Below, piece after piece: positions 43,325 to 52,750 of a DNA stretch of 64,000 nucleotides (position 1 is the stretch's first letter; each line of letters begins with the position of its first letter). The DNA lies in assembly GCA_947561395.2 (NCBI GenBank), contig OX387185.1:20486366-20550365 (forward strand). Reading direction: 5' to 3'. The position numbers and the translations under genes were made by a program. Below the pieces are notes generated by a model. That model was not told the origin of the DNA. It did not search any database and worked only from the letters and a program-made list of their open reading frames with translations. Source of the DNA: Buxus sempervirens (taxonomy: Eukaryota > Streptophyta > Magnoliopsida > Buxales > Buxaceae).

Positions 43325-44338
43325 TGTGCGCACCCAATATCGGTCGCACGACGAGGCGCACGCAAAACGATGCGTGCCTCGGGATTTGTTTGGAGTCACC
43401 ACTGCCTGATGGGGTGCAGGCAGACACCTGGGTGCCTAAGTTCTTTTACTAAGGCTTTTGGTCTGCGGTTTTTGAGATTCTAAGTAGGGGCTCGGTTGCG
43501 GTCTGGGGAAGTCCGTAGACACCCCAGTCCACCCCGTCAAGTGACGGGTCCCATAGGTTTCCCTAGTTTTGAGTCAGCTCAGTTGGCCTCTCACTCACCG
43601 GATTCCTATTCCGGCATGTAATTTGATTAAGTCTGGCGGGACCGCCAAAGTGGTGTGGGTCCCTTTACTTGATTTTATCTTCTTAATTAAAGTGATGTGG
43701 GTCTGATTGGGCGGGCCCCGTTGGAAGGCCCGCGGTATCCCTTGGTGGGCCAGATGTGGCCCTTTGGACTTTGGTTCAATTTGAATTGATTTTTATTTTG
43801 GAGTTCAAGTTGGATTAGTTAAGTGGATTTCATGCCAAAAGTGGGCCGGGGTTGCTTTGTGGGCCCCACAGTTGTTTGCCAAGTGATTTTGATTATCTTG
43901 CTTATCTGTGTCAAAATGGCCAAGTGTTGGGCTTGGGGCCCTTTACCTGGGCTTGGGCTTGAAAGCCCAAGACTTCCTGAGTTAGGGTTTTGAAACCCTA
44001 AGTTGGTTGGGTTCATGGGCTTAGTGGGCCCGATAGGCCCTACCCGTGGTCTCGGCCAAACCACAATCTACTTTAAGCATGCATGGCCCAATTAGGGCTT
44101 GGGTGGGCCTCAAGTGGTCTGGCCCACTCAAATCTTTTATTTATCTTTGTTAAGCAAAATAAATTGGTTGGGCTTGGTGGGCCCCGTTGGAAGGCCCACC
44201 GGAAATCAATTTGGACTGGGTCGGTCCATGGCCCATCTTGGGTCTCCGGGTGACCCGGAAACCCTACTAGTTCGCCCGGAGTTGATCAAACGAACCAAAA
44301 AATCACACAAGATCAGCAAAAATGGCAAAAATGAATTC

Positions 44339-44490
44339 TGGCAGTGTAGCCGGCCTGAGATGCCGGTTACACACAGGTCTCTGTGTATCCGGCATCTATT
44401 GCCGGCTACACATAGGTCTCTGTGTATCCAGCATCTATTGCCGGCTACACATAGGCTTATGTTGATCCGACCTGAGTTGCCGGATCAACC
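44339..44490. repeat. GCCGG hairpin cluster
   Basis: GTTGATCCG (44461-44469) and CGGATCAAC (44481-44489) are perfect 9-bp arms. Before them, units GTAGCCGGC...GCCGGTTACAC and TATTGCCGGCTACACATAGG are repeated about every 45 bp. They lie in the transcribed part of the reversed LTR. Confidence 0.85.
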
Positions 44491-45334
44491 AAAAACTTGG
44501 TTTTTTTCGGATCTTGGCATTGGGCTTGGATTCCTGGGCCTCTCAGGGTGTTCCAGGGGTTCTGTGGGCTCCTGTGTGAGCCCACATTGGTTCAGGTGAG
44601 AGCCACTTGGCTCTCTTCTTGGTGTTTTGAAAACTAAAGGGAGGAGATGGTGGCCGGGGCTTGCCTCCTCCTCTTTTCCGGATCCGCTTGATGCACAGAC
44701 AGGGACTCAAGTGTCCCTGTCTTGGGTTCCCTTTCCTACTAGAAGATCCACCATTATCCTACATAAAACATCAAGCAAAGTGGAGCATCCACAAACATGC
44801 TTCAAGTACACAAAGACCCAATCCAGCCCCATGGAACATGTGCAAGGGGGGACTAACTTTTCATGACCAAAACAGCAACTAAACATGAGTTATAACCCTA
44901 AGTGAACGTATGCAAAAGTAACGAAAACCAAGCATGCTTAAAGCTATGATCCTATCCAAATGGGTAAAGGAACATATATCACCCATCCTTCCTACTATAA
45001 CCATATGCACCCAACTCACACATCTAGCTAAAAAGTGTCTAAAGAAGGGAATAGGGGGGATTAAATTGGGCTACAATAGATGATCATGCTAAGGGGAACA
45101 TGCTCCCCCACAAATAATTAAAACAAAACTTAAAATAGCAACTTAATGGGGCTAAAATGAGATGGGCTCTCTCTTGCCCTTATAGACCTCCACATTACCA
45201 AAAAAAAAAGGAGAAGAAAAGGCATGCAAATGGACCTCTATACCAAACTTATGCTAGGGAAAAGACAATATTGGAAAACATTTCAGAAAAATCTCATTAT
45301 AATATATATGCAACACAACATGATGGGGAGCCTC

Positions 45335-45595
45335 ACCTTGAGGTTGGAATCCTCTTTCAGGATGTGCTTGAGCCTCCTTGTGGCACCGCAGTCCTTGGGC
45401 AGCACCTCCTCCTCTCCAAACGATCTCCAAGACCTCCTTCTTCTCACTTGAATGTGGTGGAGAATGGTGGTGGAGAATGGTGGTGGAGGGCTTAGGAAGC
45501 AATGAAGAGAGCTTGGGAGAGATGGGAGAGAAGAAGCATGGGCTAACCAAAATGTGCTCAACCCCCCATACGTATGGGGGGTTGGGCTTTTTATA
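45335..45595 (-). promoter_or_regulatory. LTR promoter and leader: TATA box plus 5' splice donor
   Basis: Minus-strand TATAAAAA is at 45588-45595, and CTCAAG|GTGAGGC has its GT at 45335-45336, about 250 bp downstream. Confidence 0.55.
45559..45584. repeat. Perfect 26-bp palindrome at the LTR start-site region
   Basis: CAACCCCCCATAC is followed directly by its exact reverse complement GTATGGGGGGTTG, with no spacer. On the minus strand it begins 3 bp after the TATA box, covering where transcription should start. Confidence 0.95.
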
Positions 45596-45599
45596 GTGG

Positions 45600-45840
45600 G
45601 GTGGTACGGGTATGCATGCATGTGATGTGCATGCATGCATAGGGGACACAATTATGGGGGAGAGAGAGAGATAGAGGGTTATGGATGGATGGCATGCATG
45701 TATGATGCACATGCATGCTCATCAATCATGAGAGAGAGGGGATGCATGCATGGGTGATGATGTATGATCATGGGGGGAGAGAGAGAGAGAGAGAGGGGTG
45801 CATGCATGGGTGATGCCCATGCATGCCCATAGGGGACATC
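45600..45840. repeat. TGCATGCA and (GA)n simple-sequence stretch
   Basis: GCATGCATG motifs recur about nine times and (GA)n runs occur at about 45661-45671 and 45777-45795, upstream of the minus-strand TATA box. Confidence 0.85.
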
Positions 45841-45864
45841 AATCATGAGCAAATCTTGGTATTT

Positions 45865-46080
45865 GTGGATTGGTCCCTGGAACTTTGGATTTTTACAGAT
45901 TTAGTCCCTGATACCTTTGGATATTTACAGATTTAGTCCTTGATACTTTTTATATTTACAGATTTAGTCCCTGATACTTTTGGATATTTACAGATTGGTC
46001 CCTGGGATATTTGTTCAAGTTTTGATGCTTATGGATCTAGTCCCTGATACCCTTGGGTATCTGCAGCTTTACCCTTGAGA
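45865..46080. repeat. Tandem repeat, about 31-bp unit
   Basis: ACAGATTTAGTCCCTGATAC followed by TTTGGATATTT recurs about six times with variation. The other Ogre-type LTR has a shorter related stretch at 35050-35180 in the opposite orientation (CCCAGGGACCA, GAAAGTATCTGAA). Confidence 0.85.
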
Positions 46081-46564
46081 TACTTTTCAATGATTAGGGT
46101 AATTACAGATTTAATCCCTGGGACCTTTCTGCTCTGCTGCTTGCCACGTGTGCAGACTTTTGCCACGTGTGCAGTTTTCCAGCACGCTGCCCTAGAACTT
46201 CAACTGCTTACATCTTCTTCATCCGGACTCCGATTTGGGCAAACTCAGTTGCGTTAGAACCGTATCAGAGTCCTCTATCCATTGGTGTTGGGTTAAGCAG
46301 TTGATTCGGGATTTAGCAGAAAGTCAACTTTCAGCTCCCCCCACGTTTGACCGGCTCACGGATCCTTCATCCGGACTCCGATTCCAGCAAACTCAGTTGT
46401 GTTGGAACCGTGTCGGGATTCTATATTCAATGATATAAAGCAAGGTGGCCAAACTTCTCTTGATCAAAAAGTCAATTTTTGACCCCTCATGGTTTGACTT
46501 TTCTGCTATCTTTTAGCACATTTTTTCTCTTTTATTTGGTTTGATCAAAATTTGGGTGCTTACA

Positions 46565-48948
46565 CCCGTGTTGTGTCTAGCCACCCCACACTGGGGCAAA
46601 GCTACAAAAGAAAATAAAAAGGATAAAATGATTCTCGAGTGAATTTGCATGAACATTTCAAGTTGTCACAACTTCTGCAAGAGGATGAAAGGCCATCCTT
46701 GCTTTATTTCCCCAGTTTTCAAAGTCATATCTCTAGTCAAACATTTTGAGCCTAATTTTCTTTCTTCTAACCCACTGAGTCATGAACCCTAAATCTAGCG
46801 CTGGGTAAAGAAGAGAAGACCTGAATGAGCAGAAACAAAGAAGAAAAAGAAAGCAGGAAATACATTGGGACTTGCTAATCAAGGCAAAAGGTCAAGATGA
46901 TCCTAGAGCAAAGGGCAGAAAAATCAACAAAAAAATGATAGAGCAAAAGCAAAAGGAAAAGGTGAAGGTCACAAAAGACCTCAAAAAGAAAAAAAAATGA
47001 TGATGAAATGATGAGGGAAGGTGAAAAGGTGGCAGCAAAGCCCAAGCAGTCAAGAAGAGGGTAGGACATGACTCGACCCATTTACAAAAGACTTTGAGCC
47101 CTACTCCCTTTCTTTCATAAATTAAAAACCTCAGCCTGCGTTTCGTCCTATCAAAAAGTCCTTTCTGATTGCAGAAAATGTGACAATGGGATTCATGCAG
47201 ATCTATGATGAAGGAATCTAAAAAGAAGAATGAGCTTTTGCAAGACACAAAGCAAAACCTGAAAATGAAAAGATAAGAATTTGGGCCTTATATCCCTTCA
47301 TTTCTTAGATTTAAAACCAAGCCGATGTTTCGTCCCAATGTAAAGACCTCTCGGATCTATGGGACATGATGTATGAATCGGCCAAAACCCGTAAACTAGG
47401 ACTGGCACTAACCCAAGGGAAAAGGAAAAGGGAAAAACCCTCAATTGCAAAATCCTGAAACCACCCTGAAGAATTGGGTCAAGGTGAGAGAAAAACAAAA
47501 ACTGGGAAAGGGGGAACACCCTTTGAAGCACCCTGCATCTTTTAAGCCTTCATTGACACAAGTCAAGAATCTCATGGGATTGCGTGTCAAACACACCGTC
47601 CCGAAACACCTCAAGCTAACAAGGCAATTCACCACGGTTGTTGGTCTCGCCTCCCTTTTAAAATCACTTGTACAAAAAAATAAAAAAAAATAATACTTTT
47701 GAAAAATACTTCATTTCAGTCATGGGCACTTGCACGCAATAAGTCATGAGTGTTTGCACTTTGAACTTTAGATACCTCACTGCTCTGTGAGAATTTTGCA
47801 GACCCAGGAGAGGCAAAAGAATCAGAAAGACGTCCGGAAGCACCTTGAAGTCAAGAACAGAAGAAAGGCAGAACGGCGGAAAGCCAATGCAGTAATACAC
47901 CGGCAAGGGGAATGGCAAAGACTTCCTCTGTCCCTAAAACTGATTCTTTCCCCCAGCAAAATGTCCAAGAAACCTGAAGCTGTATGTCAAGACCATGCCC
48001 AGTCTGAAGAGGTTGGTTTTGCAAAAGAAAGACAAATGCAAGAAGGCTTCCGCAAATCCTCAGTGGAACGGTCCTTTCAAAAGAAGCCCCAATTTTGCTT
48101 AAATAATGATCTCCTCCTCAGAACAGGGAGGGCCTCCACTCAGAAAGACAAGAGCCAGAAGGCCGATCAACTCACGCTCGACAAGAAGGAGCTGAGTCAT
48201 GCAAAAAAGTGAGATGGCAGGGACTCCCACCAATCCCCAGTGGAGTTACTTCGAACTGGGAAGCCCCTACCTTATTAAAACGGGGACTGGCAGAAGCACC
48301 CTCCCCTCTGGAAAAGCAGAAAGAGACAAAGAACCTCTGAAGAAGAAGAAGACAAAAAGAAGAAATCTTCGGGCATGATGGCCCCATTTGTAAATTTTTC
48401 ATTTCCCACTTTTGTAAATAGAGTAAGACAGGTGTGTGGGCTCCCTTGAGGCACCGAGCAGCGCTGAGAGCACCTCCTCGCCAAGAGCATCTCCTCCTTC
48501 TTCGTTCCTTCCAGTCCTTAATCCAAACCCTTATAAAAAAATAATAATAAAAAAAAACTGTCCTCAAAAGTCCCAAGTCTAAAAATCTGAAATCTGAAAT
48601 CTGAAGTCACCTAAAAGCTGTAATGGAACAAACAAGAGAAAGAGAAAACTGTTGAGTGCCTTGCATCAACGTCGAAACGGGTTGATGAGCTTAAGTCCAA
48701 CCCCATCCTTTTTAATTTGAATCAAAATCAGAAGTTGCTCCCAGAAGCCCGAAGTGGGTGCGCAAACTTCGATATCTTAGTGGAAACCAGTTGGTGTTTT
48801 CACTACTTTGGAGATCAACGCTTGTTGTCTCCACCCCCTTTTATGAAAATCAAAAGGATTTAAGCTCACCAATCACGTCAACAAAAATGCTGGGCGCAAA
48901 AACAAGGTTCTTCTTTTTCTTTGCCGTTCATCTCCAAGGTGACTCCGG
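46565..48948 (+). other. Non-coding 3' region of the Ogre-like element (second part)
   Basis: It is rich in A and AAGAAGAAA-like runs, with no protein similarity seen. A 141-codon frame at 47787-48212 is basic and lysine-rich (KNRRKAERRKANAV) with no domain that I recognise; base composition explains it well enough. Long 3' regions of this kind are known in the Tat/Ogre lineage. Confidence 0.55.
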
Positions 48949-48962
48949 CAAAGAGGGACTGC
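48949..48962 (+). other. Polypurine tract of the Ogre-like element
   Basis: CAAAGAGGGACTGC directly precedes the 3' LTR start TGTAAGCACC at 48963. Confidence 0.75.
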
Positions 48963-51792
48963 TGTAAGCACCTTATTTTTGCACCCCTGGAATTGCTGAA
49001 AATGAAAACCCTGGCAAAAAGTCAAACCCCGAGTGGACAAAAAGTTGACTTTTTGATTAAGTGATATTTGGCCACCTTGCTTTATATCATTGGATAGAGA
49101 ATCTCGACACGATTCCAGCGCAACTGAGTTTTCAAGAATCGGAGTCCGGATGAGGGTTCTGCGGGCGGTCAAACTTGGGCAAAGCCAAACGTTGACTTTC
49201 TGCTAAAATCCGATCCAGAGGCCTTGCTTTATATCATTGGATAGAGAATCTCGACACGATTCCAACGCAACTGAGTTTGCAGGAATCGGAGTCCGGATGA
49301 AGAAAATATGAGCTGACAAAATTCCCGAGCAGCAAAACAGGCAAACTGCGCACGTGGCAAAGAGCTGCACACGTGGCGAGTTGTGCAGGAAAATATCTCG
49401 GGGATCAAATCCGTAAATATCCAAACATTCAAAATATCCCAGGGACCAATCTGAAAGTATCTGAATAAAATAATACTAAACCTAAATATCCCAGGGACCA
49501 TATCCTAATTTTCAAATTTTTAAGACAAACGAGCGGCAGCATTTATTGTTTTGTAATAATTATGCCGCTCGCGCAAACGTGGCGAGCGGCATGCGCTCAC
49601 CTTGAGCTGGGCGCCAAGGTGAGCGGCACCCCATTTCCCTTGCCTATATAAGCCGCGCAAGGCTTCATTTCAGGGGGTTCGGATTTTTGGTGGGAGATTT
49701 TTTGTTTTGTGGCTGGGCATTCTCTGGTTTTGGGATTCGAGGGTTCGGCATTGTTTTTCTGGGCTCGGGATTTTGAAGAAAAAGACCAGACACACACACC
49801 CCCCTCCCTTCCTCTTCTTCCTTGTCAAATCCGAAGGTCATGCTCTTGGTGTGGGAAGAAGGAGGCTCCGGCAGCAGCTCGTGAGCTCCAAGGAACCCTC
49901 CGGCCTACTCTACAAAGACCTGGAACCAAGGTGAGCTCTCCATTTTCTTTTGTTAATATATATATATATATATAAATCAGGCTTCCCATGCATCTCTAAC
50001 ACCTTGTTTGTCATTGCTTGCATGATTCGAAGGGGAGCATGTTCCCTCTGATCTCATCTCTTGTATCCCGAATAAGGCCCCCTGTTCCCTTCTCCCTTAT
50101 TCATATTCTGTTAATCCATGATGCTGCTAGTGTTTTAATTTTCTTCTGTTAGTGTTTTGTCTCGGATCTGGGGTTCCGAAGAGATTTGAGTCGGGGTGTT
50201 GAAGTCGAGCTGAGTTCGAAGGTATTCTGGGAGTCTAACGATCCCCAGAAATCAGTTACAGAGCTTCAAAAACCTGTTTAAAAATAAAACAGGGAGCATC
50301 GGGTGTCCGCTGAGTTCGCGCGAAGCTCGCGTGAGGCTCACGCCCACTTCGCGCGAGCTTCGCGCGAAGCTCCCGCGCGAAGCTCGCGCGAAGTTCGCGC
50401 GAACTTCACGCGCGCGTTTTTTCACGCGAACCTCGTGCGCGCGCTTTTTCGTGCTCCGCGGGTTTTTGGTCCGCCCGGCCCGCGCCGACCTCGCGCCTAG
50501 TGCCCGAAGTCGGCGCATACCCCTAAAAGCCTGCCGAAATACTATATTTTTGAAAATTTCCGAAAATATCCTTTACTGTACCGCGGGGGGGCCGCGGGGG
50601 GCTTCGCCCCCCCGCACCCCCACCCCCTTTGTTCGCTATGCATTAACTAGTTCCTGGGTACAGGGGCCCCGGGTACCTCCCCTTGGACCCAGCATAATGA
50701 GCTAGTCTCCCCTTGCTAAGTATTAATTTTGATATGTTTCTGTGGCCTATATTCTGTAACTACTTTTGCTAAGTATGGGTGGCATTCTTAAATCGAGCCA
50801 AATGAACCAATAGGGTTTCCGGGTGACGACCTAGACCCTTGGTCCAACTTGATTTCCAGTGAGCCTTCCAACGGGGCCCACCTGGCCCAATAAACATGTA
50901 TGCATGCAACTTAATCAAGATAAGTGAAATTAACCGATTAAACCGGGCGGGCCAAACTTAAGGCGGTCCACCTGAACCGGACTTGTGAAATTGATGCATG
51001 AAATGCGTGGTTTGGCCGAGACCACGGGCAGGGCCTATTCGGGCCCACTAAGCCCATGAACCCAACCAACTTAGGGTTTAAGAACCCTAACCCAGGAAGT
51101 CTTGGGTTTTCAAGCCCAAGCCTAGGTAAAGGGCCCCAAGCCCAATATCTGGCCCATTTTGGTATATGTAATCAAAGATAACTCAAACCACTTGGCAACC
51201 AATTGTGTGGTCCACTCAAGGGCCCACGGACAATCCCGGCCCACTTGTGCATAGAAATCAAATTTAATCAAACTTGGAATTTAAATAAAATCAATTTACT
51301 TAAACCAAAGCCCAAAGGGCCTCTCAGGTTTAGACTGAGGCCCACCAGGGGACATGTGGGCTCAACCAAGCGCACCAAGGAATCCGCCGGCCTTCCAATG
51401 GGGCCCGCCCAATCAGACTCACATCACTTTAATAATAAGAAGATAAAATCAAGTAAAGGGACCCACACCACTTTGGCGGTCCCGCCAGACTTAACCAAAA
51501 TTGAATGTTGGATTAGACATCGGGTAAGTGAGAGACCAGAATTGACTCAAACCAAGGAAACCTACGGGACCCGTCACTTGACGGGGTGGACTGGGGTGTC
51601 TACGGACTTCCCCAGACCGCAACCGAGCCCTTACTTAGAATCTCAAAGCCGCAGACCAAAAGCCTTAGTAGAAGAACTTAGGCACCCAGGTGTCTGCCTG
51701 CACCCCATCAGGCAGTGGCGACTCCAAACAAATCCCGAGGCACGCATCGTTTTGCGTGCGCCTCGTCGTGCGACCGAAATCGGGTGCGCACA
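48963..51792 (+). repeat. 3' LTR of the Ogre-like element (2830 bp)
   Basis: It is near-identical to 34629-37468; TATATAA is at 49645-49651, the donor-like GT at 49931-49932, the palindrome block at 50309-50459 and TGGCGACTCC at 51716-51725. It ends in TGCGCACA at 51792, followed by ACGGG. Confidence 0.95.
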
Positions 51793-51813
51793 ACGGGCAC
51801 GACCCTTTTTGCC

Positions 51814-52131
51814 TATAAATAGAGAGGCCACCCCCCCCCCCCCCTCATTTGAAGAAGCCTTCCCCTTATACCGAATCCCTCTCCCTCTTTGAAGTTCCTA
51901 CAACCAACCCCTGCCCAAATTTTGTCTCTCCCAATACCTAAACCCATTTAATACCCAAAATGCCCTTGTCATCCCAAAACCATGCCTAAACCCCCAAATA
52001 CCTCCTTTTAAACCCAACCTCCTACCAAACCCCTTTCAAAATCAATCTAGAAAATCCAAGGAGACGCGGAAGCGCTGCCGAAATCTTCAGAGAATCACTA
52101 CATCACCAAATTAAAAGAGTAACATTGTGGT
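51814..52131 (+). promoter_or_regulatory. Promoter and leader of the split Ogre-type solo LTR
   Basis: GCCTATAAATAGAGAGG has its TATAAAT at 51814-51820, only 17 bp after the insertion point of the 17-kb element. A C14 run (51831-51844) covers the likely start site. Donor-like TTGTG|GTAACC at 52130 follows about 315 bp downstream. Confidence 0.5.
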
Positions 52132-52669
52132 AACCCTTTTAACACCTTCTTTTTCAATATATATATATATATATGTGAATTGTCTGCTTTAAACAATTTT
52201 CTCATTTTCACTACTTTGCTACTAACCCATTTGCTTCACTTTTGTTGAAGTTCTCTTATATGAATGAAAGTTTCTTTATGAAAAAGAAGGAGAATAGAGA
52301 AGTGAATCAAGCCAAAGAAAAGAATATGGAAACTAATATATTTCATTTGGTTTCACTTGCCAATATAAGAGGAATATGTCCCCTTAAACTTATCCCATGT
52401 AATCCTCATCTCACCTTCCCTTTTCATTGAAAGTAACTAAAAGATGAATCAGCAAAATGAAGAAGAAGGGAACTTTGTTTCATTACAAGATATTGAAGAC
52501 CAAAAGAAGACTTGAAGAGGTAAATGAAGCAAATGTGTTGTGACAAAAGGCACTAGAACCATCACAAAGGTTGCCGGAACACCTGAGAAAGCCGCCGGAG
52601 TAATCCCAAGCAGAATCGACAGCAAAAATGCAAAATTAGCTAAGCCCATAAACTCAGAGCGGTCCGGGC

Positions 52670-52750
52670 AGGCCCGTGTTTATTTCACGGGCGAGCCAAA
52701 CCGGATTTCATTTACGGGCAAGGGCAGCCCATATAACAAATACAGGCAGA
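52670..52750. repeat. Second CCCGT...ACGGGC palindrome group
   Basis: GCCCGTGTTTATTTCACGGGC is a clean hairpin; weaker ones follow (TTTACGGGCAAGGGCAGCCC). They belong to the same series as 34553-34628, here about 850 bp after the TATA box. Confidence 0.75.

Larger units (their letters stand above)
43325..46564 (-). mobile_element. Solo LTR, Ogre/Tat-like, reversed, inside the Ogre-like element
   Basis: The 3240-bp LTR starts TGTGCGCACCC and ends GGGTGCTTACA. Its flanks are CCTGT (43320-43324) and CCCGT (46565-46569), a target duplication with one mismatch. Its tail matches the host element's LTR tail closely (ATCGGTCGCACGACGAGGCG). On the minus strand: TATAAAAA at 45588-45595, a 26-bp palindrome at the expected start site, a donor-like site at 45335, hairpins at 44339-44490 and a 31-bp repeat at 45865-46080. 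Confidence 0.92.
34629..51792 (+). mobile_element. Complete Ogre/Tat-like element, gag-only (non-autonomous), TSD ACGGG
   Basis: This 17,164-bp element has LTRs at 34629-37468 and 48963-51792, target duplication ACGGG at 34624-34628 and 51793-51797, an Arg-tRNA-type PBS at 37472, a polypurine tract at 48949-48962 and a gag frame at 41153-42715. No protease, reverse transcriptase, RNase H or integrase sequence was found between gag and the 3' LTR, so it would need proteins from a full Ogre relative. Between PBS and gag lies a leader with a large minisatellite. A reversed solo LTR at 43325-46564 is a later insertion; without it the element is about 13.9 kb. Confidence 0.95.

Noticed and set aside
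43325..46564. A host gene promoter with TATA box and first exon
   Set aside because: The region has LTR ends, a TSD and the common Ogre-type tail, so the promoter belongs to the LTR.
47787..48212. A 141-codon lysine-rich frame in the Ogre-like 3' region
   Set aside because: A-rich composition explains it; no domain or support from a second copy. Left as a note in the 3' region entry.
41153..48948. A hidden pol gene in the Ogre-like element
   Set aside because: I looked for protease, RT (YxDD-type), RNase H and integrase motifs in the translated frames between gag and the 3' LTR and saw none outside the nested LTR.
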